Below, in pieces: positions 11,341-25,410 of a stretch of 64,000 nt of DNA; the first letter of the stretch is position 1; every line of letters begins with the position of its first letter. Made by a program: the position numbers and the translations under genes. The notes under the pieces were generated by a model. It was not told where the DNA came from. It worked only from the letters and a program-made list of their open reading frames with translations, and did no database searches. The stretch comes from Blasia pusilla. Taxonomy: Eukaryota; Marchantiophyta; Marchantiopsida; Blasiales. The stretch is from positions 10,850,001 through 10,914,000 of the forward strand of contig CM114275.1 of the NCBI GenBank assembly GCA_050084515.1, in the 5' to 3' direction.

Positions 11341-13219
11341 TAGCATTTCTAAATGAAGTGTATCCATGTTTCACAAATTTTTTTTGTGCTCGGGTTGTTC
11401 ATATCATCGACCAACCATTCACATTGTACATAATGTGTTTGGTCTGCAATTTTATTGAGAGCGATCTCAACGAGGGAAGAAAGAATGGTTGCGGAGGGAG
11501 GCGAGGGGACCCATGTCGCGTGGCTTGAAACCCGAACCTGAATAAGGTGAAGTTGGCGAACGTGAACACGTGAAGGAAAATTTCTCCCACCCTCCCTGAA
11601 CTCCACCATTCGTGATCCACCACTCTTGATCCAATTCGATCCGCGGTATGTGGGAACCAATTACGTAGTATGTACGTAGTCAAACGCGAGTCACTTTTAT
11701 AACATATTTGTAAACCCGTGCATAGCAAGGGCACCTTACTAGTTATGTATGAAATGCTTGATGTTGTGTGTACCCTATCTTCTCTTTTCAATCTGCGAAA
11801 AAAAAAATATAAAAAGTAAATATATTGAAGTTTGAACCGGAAACAAACGGAACTGTTTTCATTTCCTCAATCAAACTTTCTGGTAGTAACCGGAACGGAG
11901 AACGAAGGGCGGCTCCAAATGAACCGCCCTTCTAAAACTATGGAGTTCAAGCTGGATATCATGTCCGACGTGTCTAACACGTGGAGAACTTCACGTTGAG
12001 AGCGTCCACGGGTGTACCGTATTCAAATCTTGAAGGCAAGATATGCCGTTGGGACGTGCAGTATCCGTTCGTAGAACGCTTGGCAATCGCCACAGGAATA
12101 TTAGTGCGTATATTCCATAGACGCAACGGATGAGAGCTTGCAGACTCGGCGCAGGAGTTTCGCCATATGCATGGCGTGGAAGAGCAAGAACAGTGCAATC
12201 TGGCAAATGTTCCCGTCGGTGTGTGGGCTTTGTATGCGTACTCTCGAGCTTCGTGCACTGAAGCAGCCCTCACCTCGCAGCTTCTCGACGGAGAGAGATC
12301 CCCTCAACCAGCTCATTTGGACCGACTGAAGATCGGAGAAACCAGGACCGCCCGCCCGCCCGCTCGTCGGAAGGAGCGGATCAACATTGCAGGTGCGGCG
12401 ACGAGAAGAGGAACACTAAGCTCGCCTACTACGGGTCCTGAGCTGCAGCCTGGAGGTCGTCTTGTGCGGTCGGGTGTTTTCGGAGGCGCCCCATGTGCAG
12501 AGCGAGAAGGAAGGTAATGACGAGGATCAGAAATTGATGCGCAGCACAGGGTTGCCCGCTCAACTGGAAGACACACAGGTCTGCCGGCGATAAAGGAATG
12601 AGAGAGTTCGTTGCGGCCACGTCTGTGTAGCTGGAGAACAAGAAGGTAAGGGCTGTGCGAATTAGTCGTGTACGAAAGAAGTGAGGAAGCACTGCGCGGA
12701 GGTACGATGTTCGGATTTCGCGACGCATTGGTGCGATAGGCGCCGTCACTGGCAGAGTCGTGGGGAAGAAGAGTCTTGCAGGCTAAGTGCCCGCTGGTGT
12801 TCCGAGAAGTACGGCGTTACGAAGTGGTTGAACTGTGCGGGAAATAGCTGGTTTGCGGAGCTGCGAAGGGAACTGGTTTGCAGAACTGTGAGAGGAGTCG
12901 AGAGAGAATGCGTGAGGTGAGGTGAGTGAGGTGAGACGAAGCAGCCATGTTCACCGACGGACTTGATCACGATGCTCTTCGGTGGATAAAGAAAGAGGTA
13001 GGCATTTGCTCTAGCAGGTACAACTCTTTTATTCTTTCTCCCACCTAGTACAACCGTTTCAAGAGTGATCCCTGCATGCCAACGAAACACGTCCTTCATG
13101 GGTGAAGTACTGCCTCTGTGAAGCATTTCATTTTGCTATCTTCTCATTTCAATGCCGAGGGTGCCCAAATGAGTGGATTAGTTACTAGTAATCTTGGATA
13201 GCGACGCGTTTCTTGCTTG
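11341..13219. other. Intergenic region, probable promoter side of the host gene
   Basis: No recognisable coding region. 12290-12560 is GC-rich. Several short frames in 11970-12920 exist on both strands but show no family resemblance. A splice-donor-like AAGGTAAGG near 12643 and an acceptor-like TTTCTTGCTTGCAG ending near 13220 could bound an intron in the 5' leader of the downstream gene. I cannot place the transcription start. Confidence 0.35.
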
Positions 13220-13476
13220 CAGAAAGGCGTTTAAGGTTGAAGTCCGCAAGATTTTGCCTGCTGCTGACGATGTTTGAATGAAGGGAAATTGGCAAAGTTG
13301 CTAGAACTCTCAGTCAAAGCCTAGAGCTGTATCCAGTCATATCTGTATAATGAGTCACATTGCAAATTGCGCGTACTTGTAACTCATTTCTTACAACACT
13401 ACGTCCGCTACTGGGTGCTGTGCTTGAAAGCTCATTGCGTCCGGCATTGGTCTTGTTTAGATAAACCCAGATTTCT
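13220..13476 (+). promoter_or_regulatory. Putative 5' leader of host gene with two short upstream ORFs
   Basis: The leader contains ATG at 13270, which opens a three-codon frame ending at TGA 13281, and an overlapping ATG at 13278, which opens an eight-codon frame ending at TAG 13304. The main start at 13477 is the first ATG after an in-frame TAA at about 13456. Upstream ATGs can lower translation of the main frame, but whether this stretch is transcribed is unproven. Confidence 0.4.
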
Positions 13477-16400
13477 ATGTTGCGCGAAGTGCTCTCCTTG
13501 AGAGCTCTCAGCAGGCCCTTCGCCTTCTGCGAGGACAGCAAGGGTGCATTGGATCCCTCACACGATCTTTTGTGGGGGGTGCTGCAGGAACGCGTGGTGG
13601 TTTCGAGTCCATCATCTCCAGGACCACTTAGTCCCAGTCTGAACCGGGAACCCTCAGTATTCTCGGGCCGAAGTAGGAATTCCAACTGGGGCCTGCCACC
13701 CTCGCAGCTTCCGAATGTTCACCTCCACTCCGGTCTCCTCAGAGGAACATACTCGTCAAACCACGCGACAAGTACGACTGAAGATTTGGAGGAGAGTGTC
13801 GGATCAATTTCTGGAGGTTTGAATGAAGACTCTTATGACACAGATGACTCCGTTGATTCCGGTGGCTCCTCGTTTCCGCAGAGTCCTCGCAGGAATGTAT
13901 CAGCTGCGAATTTCCACGAACGAAATCGAGAAAGCGTCGAGGTTCTCCCCGGAAGAGCAGAGAACTTGCACGCAGCCGCGAGGATATTTGGCGATTCCTT
14001 CTTGCAAACGTATCGTCCTATGTCTGAGAAAGATCATCGTGGAGCGACGGAGGGGCATCACAGTATAGGCAAGGACGATATTGAAGGTCGTGAGACGGAA
14101 TGCAAGGCTTTGCACAAAGATTATGATAAGCAGATTCCTGAATCTCAGATAGATCACTATCGTTTCTCAGAAGTCCGTCAACTTCAAGGAACAAGATGTA
14201 TAATAAATGAGAAAGGAGAAGCAGAGTTCCACGATCTGTTCAACGAAGGCAGTAATGGGACGCCCTCTACTGGTAAAGGTAGCTTCCGCAGGTTAGATTC
14301 CCACGTTGACAGAAGCAAGCGCGACAGCAGTTGCTTAATGAACAGTGACGGAACTGGACTTCATAGTGATGTGGCTTCGTCAGATACTGAGTATTCAGAC
14401 GAGGAGAACGCGGCCGATGACTCTCGAAGATCTCCGGTAGCAAATATCAAACGCAGCAACTATCCAACTATAGAAGTAGATGACTTACGTTATCCACGGA
14501 GAATGCACAGTGATTCCAAAGCTCTGCAGTGTCCTGGTCATGATTTCGATGAGGTAAGTTGGCTATCGATCATGAAGTATGGAAGTGTACCCGTGCAGAC
14601 CGAATGTTGGTGCCATAATGAATCTGGAAGGAATGAATGGATATGGTTTAATCCAACGCTGAAGACCTAAGTTTGTATTTGTTAAGCTGTGGGGAATTGT
14701 GATACATGGAGAATTGTCTTACGTACGTTTTTCCTCTCATTTTGATGTTCTTGTGTAAATCCCTATGATTTGCTATCATGATGCACACATCCTCTTGCCG
14801 TTGACGCTCTTCTTAGTGGCCTAAGGGTGTATCAGGACCTGTGAATTCATCTGTTTCTTGCTCTTCCTGAACCACGAAAGTCATTCCTCCCTGCCGTTTT
14901 GCGATTGTGGGTGTCAGTGCGAGTCTTTGTTCTGCGCTCATTATGCTGCAGTGCACTTGACAGTCGTTAAATAGACTTTCTACGATGACTGCATCTGGAT
15001 CATATAGCTGCATCCTGAGGAGGTCATGGACACTGGCCGGCATGCAGTGAAGTTTAAATAGAAGTAGGGAAGACATTTATCATACACATGCAAGGCCTTA
15101 GCTTTCTGAATCAGATTTGCTGTTCCAGGTGATTCTATGACAAAGAGACTACGGAACCTTCACTCTGGACTGAATTTTTGTCAATTACTGATGATCATGT
15201 CTCAAAAATTGTGACGTTGCAGATACTGGGTGGTTTTGAGTTTATTCTTTTTGATCCTGCCACACCGTAGCCAGACCTGAAGCTGAAATTTGCTTCCTGA
15301 GTGCAAAACCACTGACATTTTTCCATCATTTGTAGGGTACTCTTTCTGGTGAAGGAATTCAACGAAGTAAGTCAGACAGTGTAGGGCTTCCTCCAAGTGC
15401 GCCCCCTATGCTGGCATCTATGGTCATGGAGACACCGCCTAAAGTTGTTACTCAGATTCCTGCCTTCTCTGTTTCCAAATCATCTGTAACAGCCTTCAGT
15501 TTTGATACAGATCAGAAATATAATGGGCCTTTGAGACCAGCAGAACAAAGTGCAAGGTACAACTACTGGCTTTTATGATACATGCAATTGTGCATGTGAG
15601 ATAATGTTCACTTAAATTTTAGAAAGGGTCGTCTTTCCAAGGGTGTCTTGTTATCCCTATCACATAGAAAATAGCTAGCATTTGATGAAGAATGTGGGAG
15701 GTCAAGTGAATCCTGGGGACTGTGTAGAAAATATTATACGCAAGCCTTCAACAATTTTGCATAGCAGAGAACTTTGCTCCTGGAAATGTATGAAGCAGAT
15801 TCTATCACAACATAATGGCAGTAGAGCATATGATGTCAATTCTTTGTCATGGTATATGCATTACCTCAAAGCTTATGGTCTTATAGTTGGACCTCCAAAG
15901 CAGATTCAGCACATCAGATGTCTTGCCATACTTCAACAATTCTGCACAGCAGAGAACATTGCTCCTGGAAATGTATGAAACAGATTCTGTCACAACATAA
16001 TGGCAGTAAAGCATTTGATGTGAACACTTTGTCATGCTACATGCATTACCTCAAAGCTTATGGCCGTACAGTTGGACCTCCAAAGCAGATTCAGCACATC
16101 AGATGTCTTGCCATAATTCCCTCGCCCTGCTGATCAAAAGTGGATAATGTGGTGCCTTTGTTACAGGTCAGCCCCTGGACTTGGAGCCGAGGAAGGTCAT
16201 CCTTCCACCAAGCAGGCATCCATGAGTCATCCACCTCCTGTTTATCTCAGGTAACACTTAATCAATCTCAACTGATGATGGGCCACTTGCTTTGAGCATT
16301 TGCAAGGACTTGTCATGGTGTCATGGTAGTTTGGCTGTAGAGATGAATCACAAATGTAGAGAAAGGCATGGCAAAGTAAATCTAACAGTGCTTCGATGAC

Positions 16401-19400
16401 TAGGCTTCTTGGATATAAATGCAAACCATTTTTTGAGACAGTTAGTCTTTTGCGTGGTCATTGTGCAGTGGCCAATCGGCATGGCAGGCCATTATTGCAT
16501 ATGATGCGTGTGTGCGCCTATGCCTAGGAGCCTGGGCCAGAGGTTGTGTTGAAGCACCTGAGTTTCTGCAGGACGAGTGCACCCTACTGCGGAACTGTTT
16601 TGGGTAATGTCTGTGGCCTTATCAAACCTGGAATCACTGAAAAGCTGGTGATATTGCAATTCATCTTGTTCATTCCTTACCAGCACTTCACTTACAAGGA
16701 AAAGTGAATTGGAGATTACTGAATGGTACTCTGGGATGCACCTCAGCTTGCAGCAGCTCCTGCTGCAGCCCTTTGAGGAGCTGAAGCGAAAGGGAGTACC
16801 TGATGAAGCAGAAGGAACAGCGGCATCTAAGCCTAAGCGCAATGTTGGCAAGCTTAAAGTTCAAGGTACCAAATTTGCTCTGTTATCATATCTTTTTAGA
16901 TTCCATTTTCTTTCTCATCCCGTGTTTTTGGATGTGCTTTTCAATCTTGGAAAACATCAGTAGCCCAGAATATTTTGACAAATGCATCTGGATCCCTGAA
17001 AATAGATACTTCAGAGATGACCTCAGTTTGTAGAGATACCTCAGCAGCAGTCCAAATGAAACTCTCAAATGGTCTGTGGGCACTTTTTCACCTGCTGGAG
17101 AGAAAGGGTTAGTCTGACCTGCCCATACGGTGCTGGGATGGGGAGCAGTGCGTAAACTGAAGATGTCGAAGTTGAAGCTGCCAACAGGATGCTCATGTCC
17201 GTCTTTCGGATCCATACAATTTGAATCTCTATATGCGAGTGTCGATGATCGCTCTTCTAACAAACGGGCACCTCTGTTGCCGGGATGGGCCGCAGTGAGG
17301 AAGATTCGAGTCATTCATCGCAGTCTCTTAAGGGGCAATGCTTCTCAGCGGAGCCTTGCTTATGTCAATGCTGGAGCTCAGTATATGCGGCAGGTGTCAG
17401 GTCTCCTGAAGGATAAAGTCAACAGTCTGCGAAGTAATGTATTGGAGGGACCACAAGGTTTAACTTCAGTACCAAACCCCATACAAGCTCTGTAGATGAT
17501 TTTTGTATTTCTACATGAGGCCGTCAGATATCCTCTAATGGCGTGAAACTAATCTGTTCAAATCGTGCTTCCAGAGGGGTTTTCTTGTGTCTTGAAGTTG
17601 AAGAGTTCAACAGATGATGAGGCTGTGCGGATGCAGCCTGGATCGGGTGACACAACTGTTTTGTGAGTTTTCATCTCATTACCTCTCCTATGCCTGGATG
17701 GTTTATTGACTAGCAGTCTTCCATCTACTGAAGCAAATATGTAAGGAATGTGTAGTCATAAGAATTTCAAGTCTTTGCATTGTCTCACCATACAGATGAC
17801 TTCGCTAGGCCTTGTTGGGAGATTTCCACAGATAAAGAAATCTTAATGACTGCAGGGAAATAGGAACAATTTGGAAGACTGATGTATCACTAAATTGGAT
17901 AATATGCAGCCTTCCTGAAACACCAGCGGACGAGTTGGTCATTGATATCCAAGATCTCAAGGGAGCCTCACAGGGGCGATGTGTCGTACAGCTTGCTTCA
18001 ATCAGCGATGATCCGGTCAGAGATAGTTTCTTCTCCTCTACGTTTTCTTACTTCTAGCGAAAGGGAGTCACCTGTGACCTAGAACAGTCTCATTTTTAAC
18101 TGATTAGGCTAGTCTCATCATGTTCCTCCTGGATTGATGAAGAATCAATTTTCATGATATGAACCCTCTCCTAGTCTTCTCTCCATGTCATATTCTTAAG
18201 AACCTGTGTCAAATGGATGGCACCCCATTCTTTACCATTGACTGAGTACGTTCTGGGTTAGGAAACCAAGATTTTCCAGCAAATTATTTATCAAGGTTTT
18301 CCCTTAAATATTTGCACTTGGGGTAAAAAATTCGGTATCTGCTGATACAAAATGGACCTGTCTTGGTATCCAACTATCTTTCTTTACATGGTGATTGATT
18401 GGAGGTGAGATTTATGGAGGCTTTTGGTGTATTCTTTTTCCAGCTCCCTCAATTTGTTCCCCATTCTGTCATTCACGTGCAGACTGATCGTGTGCGCTGG
18501 TTCTCTGTGTATGCTGAACCTGAGCATGAGTGCATCGGAAAACTACAACTTTCTATTAGCTATAACGTCACCTCCGGTGAGATTGGTGCATCCAAGGTAT
18601 TAAAAAATTCAAAGAATGCCCTACTTTCTATGACAAAACCTCTTCAGTTGAATCATAATTTTTGCCTCTTTGATACTTACTGGCTTTCAAACGGCCGTTT
18701 TTTACTTCCCTGGTTTGCTCCTTGTCTACCATGTGTAGAGCTGAAAGATGATCACTGAAGTCTATGATGAGCATTGATGATAGGCCTTGGTTTAATAAGC
18801 TAGATAGTCTCCTAACTTCAGGTTTGTGAGGAATATTTTGGAATTATGGAACCAATTTGGAAAGAGAGTTACATGAACGCCATCAATCTCATAGTAATAT
18901 TTCATTTTGTGTTGCAGTGGGGTGCTGTTGGAGAAACTCTAGCTTATGACATTGTCTTGGAAGTTGCAATGAGGGCACAGCGGTTTCAGCGCAGAAATTT
19001 ACGAATAGAAGGACCGTGGCAATGGCTACTCTCAGAATTTGCTATTTACTATGGGATTTCAGATGCTTACACAAAATTAAGGTATTCAGTTACTCCTCAC
19101 ATAGTTTCCAGTTCAAGGAGTTGTCTTATTCTCATAAGCACAGATATCCCCCAGTTTTTCAGAATTCTAACGTCCTTTCATCTGTTTTTGTAATGTGGGT
19201 TGGATTGTCGCAAAGATATCTAGCATCAGTGATGGAAGTTGCGACTCCTACAGAGGATTGCCTATTGCTCATATATGACCTTCTTTGTCCAATCATCAAG
19301 ATAAGAGATGACCACTCTCTTGACCGGCAAGAGGTATCCTTTGTCCATGCCTTATTTTTGGCACTCACTCTGCAGTTTCATGGGACTTCTTACCCTGGAT

Positions 19401-22400
19401 TCTGCCAGTATTTTCTACCTTGTTCAGCCAAAGTTTACTCTGTTCACTTATTATCGATTTCTAATTGGTAGTTGGGACCTTGCATAACGTGCAGAAACGC
19501 ATTCTATCAGATGTGGAAGAGCAGGTCTCACAGCTCCTGGCTTTGGTATTTGAGAACTACAAATCACTTGATGAAACATCGTCAACTGGGATGACAGAAA
19601 TGTTTCCTGCTGTGGGTGCTGCTGCTCCTGCTCTTGTACCAGCCGTTCAAATCTATACTTTGCTTCATGACATTCTGACACTTGATGCCCAAATTACCTT
19701 ACGGAATTATTTCAAGGTTACCTCCTTAAAAACTTGTCCTACGCACATGTGCCTTTTGTGTCATGATCAAAATGCTTGTGTATGCAGTCTTTTTTAGATT
19801 ATTCAATTCTCATGACTGTTTTGTCTATGTCCAGTGCTTGTAAAGTCCTTACTTTTTTTGGTTTTACTTATGATCATTTTAGCTAGATGGAGATGATAAA
19901 TTACATTATATGGAAAATATGTATATGATTTGATTATATACATATATAAATGATCCGAATAAAGTAAGGATCAAAGCCAGTCTAATTTTCAGAACGGGTG
20001 CCATTAGAGAAGTAAATACCATTAGCATGAATGCCATTAGAGCTATACTACCGTGGAGACTCCACCTCTAGCGAGAATAAATACGTACTTGATTCATATT
20101 AGCAAATGGTCTGAAATTGCATACCATAAGCCAAATACAAAGTTCTTCCTCTCAACATTTATCATGTCGGATCATGAAGTTAGACAAGCACCCTAAACCC
20201 AAAACCCTCTAGCTATCCTGGTCTGTTTGTTTTACAGTTCCAAAATGCGATCATTATTATATTTCTCCTTTGGAGTTCTCATTGCTGGTAGACCACAAAC
20301 TTGATTTATTGTTTCAGCTGAGACAAATACTAACATCTCCGTCTGCTTAACCTCCCTTTACCAAACTGCAATATGGAATCTGCATTGGAGACGTAGCAGA
20401 CAGCAGCAAAGAAAAGGTGTAAGAGACACATGGGGGAGACCGACGAATTTGTTTCCAGTACAAACGAAGGTTTTCTGATGGATCCATTGACTCTCGCGAC
20501 AGCATACCAGAAGATGAAGGTCCTATGCATGAACATCAGTAATGAAGTGCGAACAGACATCGATATCCATAATCAGCATGTGCTTCCAAGGTTTGTATTC
20601 AGCTTGTAAGTGGTGAGATGGTGGGGGGGTGCTTTGAGTGGGCACATTGTCTTGCAGCTTGTTTGACTTAGAAGACATATTCTTGGGTGAGGCGTATTCC
20701 TTCGGAGGATTTGTGCTCAGATTTTCACAGGACACTGAGGGAGAATTGATTGCTAACACTTCGATTAATCTTTGTTGGTTGGGCAAATTGGGGAACTTCA
20801 ATCAGCTCAATTGATCTTCCCAACATTGTAGCAAACATCTACAGTGTGGAACTATGCAACAGGCTTCGCTCATTTTTAGTAGCATGCCCACCATCAGGCC
20901 CACAACCACCTGTTGCAGAGCTTATGCTTGCAACAGATGACTTTCAGCGGGATCTGATCTCATGGGGCATCAGGTAGCATTTTTGCACTCTTGTTGCAGA
21001 TCTTTTCACTCAATGCATTGGATTTTGTCAGTGTATCTCTCGGGTGTCTCTCCTTAGATCTGCATGTCCTTTTTGACCGTAATCTGTTTTATCTCTTTAC
21101 AGACCAGTAAAATTTGGTGTGGATGCCAAGGATCTCTTCCATCTGTATATAGTGTTGTGGATCCAAGACAAACGTCTCCACCTTCTTGAATTCTGCAAGC
21201 TAGATAAGGTAATTTGTGCCAACTTACGACATTGGCTTCCTAGTTCAGAATCCACATCATGTTCACTTGTGCTATTGTCACAAGTAGCTCTCAATTTTGT
21301 ATACTACCCTAATGAAGTGTTCCTACAGAGATTGAAGTACTTCTCACAAATCTATGTTTTTGCAGGATCGCTACACATGGGTGACGACACAGAACGTCAC
21401 GGTGCCTTTTGTGGAAGAAATGTATGAGCGTATAAAAGATACTTTGAATGAGTTTGAGATTCTTATTAATCGATGGCCTGAGTACACAATTCCACTAGAA
21501 ATGGTGAGTCTTGTCCCAAATACAGTGATCTTCTGTCTTCTGGGATTTTGTGTGAAGATTTATATACATGCCATAGTTTTGTGGACATTCTCCTCTCCCA
21601 CTCTCTTCATGGTGCTTTGTTGGCTTCTTGCTCCTCTCCCTTCATGGTGCACCCATACCTGTCACTAGCAGTGTCCAACCAGAGTATGGGATCTATGGCA
21701 GTCAGGATCCTGCAACCACTAAGAAATGAATGGTCTCTTTTCCCAAGATAGGTGGACGCAAAGGATTTGACAGGCACTCTTTAATGATCGGCATTTCAAA
21801 GTATTTGCTGATTCTGGCGGAATGGCCTCTTCTGCCATATACCATGTCTTGCTTCATAATATCTCCTGACTCTATTACAATCATCTGATTTGTGTTCCTG
21901 CAGGCTGTAGCAGACATCGAAAGAGCAATCATAGCAGCCATCGAGAAGCAATACTCAGATGTTCTAACTCCCCTCAAGGATGTTATGATACCGAAGAAAT
22001 TTACACTTCAGTACATGCAAAAACTCACCAGGAGGCGATCAATTTGTCTATACAGTGTCCCAAGCCAGGTAAGCTTGGTGATCCACGTCGGCTCTTCCAT
22101 GGTGTTGAAAGGTTGCTCTTTAGCCTATGTCTTTGAGCTCTGCTCTATACATCCTGATTCTTGTTTTCTTCTGAGTTTAATCAGCCTAAGGGATTACTTG
22201 ATGGATTTTGAAAATAAAGAGAAAGGGCCCCATGACCAGAGATTGTGACCCACCAAAAACTGGAGCTTAATCACTAAACGCCTGGACGTGGTTTCATATC
22301 TAATGATTAGTGGTGTTTTGATCTTGAACAGCTGGGGGTGATGCTTAATTCCATGAAGAGGCTCTTGGATACTCTGCGACCAAAGGTGGAGATGCAGATG

Positions 22401-23757
22401 AAAGGATGGGTGGCATGTCTTCCTGTTGAAGGTGGAGGTTGTGGAAAACCTGCATTTGGTGAAAGGCTAAATGAGGTCACAATAGAATTGCGAGCAAAGT
22501 ACAAGAACTATCTTCATGCCATAGTGGAGAAGCTGGCAGATAACGTATGTGTTTTCCTTCCAGCTCCAGTGTTCATGTGTTGGGTCATATTGGCGTGAAG
22601 TATGGTGTGCACGTCTGATTGTTGTAGGGGTGAGAGAAGAGCGGAGCAGGCTTGAATAATTAGTCTTTGAATGAATTCAATGTATATTTGAGTGTGCAAT
22701 ATTTGTAGGACATATCAGTTTTATCAATTCTCAAACAGTTCAGTTCTCAGGGAACTTACTTCTTGGTCCTGTGTGTGCAGACACGGCTACAGCAGACAAC
22801 AAAGCTTAAGAAGATTTTGCAGGACACAAGAGAGGCTGGAGGAGAGTCTGACATAAGAGAAAGAATGCAGCCACTCAATAGCCAACTTGTTGAAACCATC
22901 TCTCATTTACATGAAGTGTTTTCATCGCGAGTTTTTGTTGCTATTTGCCGAGGCTACTGGGACCGCATGGCTCGGGTAAGACTTTTCAGATTCATATTCC
23001 TCTGCATAACGGTCTGTTTTCTCTAAACCTATGACAATCTAATATAATGGTCGGAATTCTTCTTCCCCTAGTTGTGTGTTAATGTTATTATCATTTGTGT
23101 CAGGAGTTTTTGTTCCTCATCAATGATGCCAGTTAGATAGTTATTTGTTTTGGTCAAGTAGTCAACAATACGGATTACATGCATGCAACTTTGGGGAACA
23201 TCTATCAGTAGGATGCTTGCAAAGACTACTTCAGTTTTCATCTCCTAAATATCAAGTTGTCTACTCTGTACTGTACTGCCAGAAATGCCCCGTCTGCCAA
23301 TTGATATGATACTCCAGGCCTTAATAAATGTTTCACACTTGGTGGCAGGATGTGCTACATTTCTTGGAGAACAGGAAAGAAAATAGATCATGGTACAAAG
23401 GCTCGTCTTTTGCTCTTGGGGTGAGTACCGATAGATTGTTATGTCACAATGTGTAGTGGGAGGTAGGGACAGTCAATTTTACCCAAAGCATATAGATTGA
23501 TTTTACATGACCTTCATTTGCAGGAAGGAGTTCCTGTTGATATTTTTACTAGGTCTCTTTTTGCGAACTGAATTGACTAATATTATATACATTTGCAGAT
23601 ATTGGACGACATATTTGCTTCACAAATGCAGAGACTTCAGGGACATGCCTTGCAAGAAAAAGACCTAGATCCTCCTCGTGCAGTCATGGAAGCCCGCACA
23701 ATGCTGTCCAAAGACATCCCTAATGGCCTGGATTCTTCATCTCTGTTTTTCTATTGA
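13477..23757 (+). CDS. Conserved plant protein of unknown function, 21 exons, 1387 aa (AT4G24610/AT5G65440-like)
   Basis: Exons I can place, all with GT-AG borders and consistent phase: 13477-14553, 15336-15556, 16167-16250, 16469-16603, 16747-16865, 17149-17457, 17575-17662, 17910-18015, 18483-18596, 18918-19081, 19216-19333, 19495-19716, 20400-20590, 20806-20973, 21103-21208, 21366-21503, 21904-22068, 22332-22544, 22781-22975, 23349-23420, 23599-23757 (TGA). The sum is 4164 bp. The N-terminal ~430 residues are Ser-rich, acidic and probably disordered (LHSGLL and LEESVGSIS motifs). The rest matches from memory the plant family of Arabidopsis AT4G24610 and AT5G65440: AYDACVRLCLGAWARGC, SLAYVNAGAQYMRQVSGLLK, WQWLLSEFAIYYGISD, GVDAKDLFHLYIVLWIQDKR, KKILQD and AICRGYWDRM segments. 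Some databases call this family 'pesticidal crystal cry8Ba protein', which is a misnomer; nothing here suggests a toxin. Molecular function is unknown. It appears intact, with no stops or frameshifts in the joined frame. The start is the first ATG after an in-frame stop. Confidence 0.9.
15746..16115 (+). repeat. Tandem duplication (2 x 185 bp) inside intron 2 of the host gene
   Basis: The 185-bp unit starting CTTCAACAATTTTGCATAGC at 15746 is repeated at 15931 with a handful of substitutions. It fills most of intron 2 (15557-16166) but leaves the splice sites untouched. Short open frames across it are by-products of the duplication. Confidence 0.85.
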
Positions 23758-24960
23758 CGACATCAAATCTTGATATCAAATTATCACTTGGGGCTTGACA
23801 ACACGTGTTTTGTTGGTAAAGGGATGTCTTTCTTTCCCACCATTGGGAAATGCCCAACCAAAATGCCCAGATTGAATAATTCAGACAATGCAATGGTGGA
23901 TCTTGCACATTTAAGTCTCCAATTTTTTTTTGTATTGGAGAAAGCAAGCTCACATGGGCTCCTTAAGTTTTTATTTTGCCCACTATTCTCGGTAGTTGTC
24001 ACTGCCGAGCATTTGAATTTGAGGGGAGATGTCCTCACACCTTCAGATACGCCAGATATAGAGATGAATGGCGGCCTCACGAGATACTGTACAAAAGGGT
24101 GGTCATGTCACCTGCAATTCTTTTTAGAATGTCTTTAAAATAGTCTAGCGCCACTATATAGACAAGTAGTAACTATAGTACCACTACATGTCTCATCCTT
24201 GTTTATATCCGAATTTCAGCACAGCAAGTTCAGTACTTGCTTCATCACACGGACGAGATCTAGGAACCAGATGGTGTTGAGGGATTGCCCTGTAGAGATT
24301 TTGAAGTGTAATAACGTTTATAGTACCACGTAAAGTGCCTCCACTGGATTAAAGTTTTATTGAAGCTAGGAATATTGGGTAACGTAATTTCATGTCTGTT
24401 ACTTTCTGCCTACTTCAAGGACAAATATGTGAACTTTTATTGGAAAGGTCGCCGCCAATGGTAGAACTTGTGGTCGTCAAGTAACTCCGTTGTGCATTGG
24501 CTCTCATCTATGAGAAGTATTGAACATTATACAATTCCCCTGTAGACATTACCCTGAACGGTAATGTCATTACCCTGAGATGCGGTTAATGTCAAATTGT
24601 TGTCTAAAAGTTGGTTATCATAACAACGAACACCTAATGAACTCCAAAAATCTAGTTATGCCAGTCCCCCACATCGGGGAAAGACAATCAATTGGTCCGA
24701 AAATTGGCCAAAGACATTTCCCATAAACTTGCTAATAGGAGGAAGTCTATGGGTAATGTTTGACATGGACAGAATTGGTATGGGTAAATGGGTGGTAATT
24801 TGGACATGGACATAATTGGTATCCCTAAAGGGTAATGTTGGACAATGGGTATTAGGGTGTAGGGTAATAGGGAAAGGTTTAGTGAGATGAAGTTGACCTA
24901 GTATTTGGAATGTTGTTTTGGATGATTTTTTCATTCTTGGTCTTTGTCGTCATACAAATT
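23758..24960. other. 3' flank of host gene, no gene seen
   Basis: It probably holds the 3' UTR and poly(A) site, which I cannot pin down. 24745-24860 contains an imperfect short duplication built on GGGTAATGTTTGACATGG / GGTAATTTGGACATGG words. No coding signal. Confidence 0.45.
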
Positions 24961-25410
24961 ATGAATGGGTTTGCGACTTTTAGGGGGAAATTTTTTTGGT
25001 TCTTCCCAAGGCTACATAAGGGAGAGAGATGGCTTTCCCAAACCATCTTTCTCACTTGGAGATACTAGGATGTTGGTCAACTTCATCTAATACCTCATGA
25101 TAAAATTATATCCGACAGTCTGTTGACTCGCTATGCCATAGACGCGGTAGATCTCTACCTGTCGATGAACTAAGATGTGACAGTTGTCGCGCTCATGCAA
25201 ATCGCTAGTCACATCTATATATGCCACACAACACCGATCTTCCCAACACATGGGCAGATCCGCACATACAAGAAATGAACTCGTGGATGTAAATGGAGAC
25301 CGCGCAACCGGCGCCCTAGGTGGTAGTTAGGTGTCTCTGACTCTAGATAACACACATCATATCTACCTAACATGACCTATTCCCTATACACATCTGAGAC
25401 ATATCCATCG

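Noticed and set aside
12138-12920. Short frames upstream of the host gene as a separate gene
   Set aside because: GC-rich frames occur on both strands at similar length and none resembles a protein; the stretch is better read as promoter and leader of the host gene.
13477-23757. Insecticidal crystal toxin, as the database name of relatives suggests
   Set aside because: The protein has no similarity in layout to bacterial crystal proteins; it is an intron-rich, widely conserved plant protein, and the name is an annotation error.
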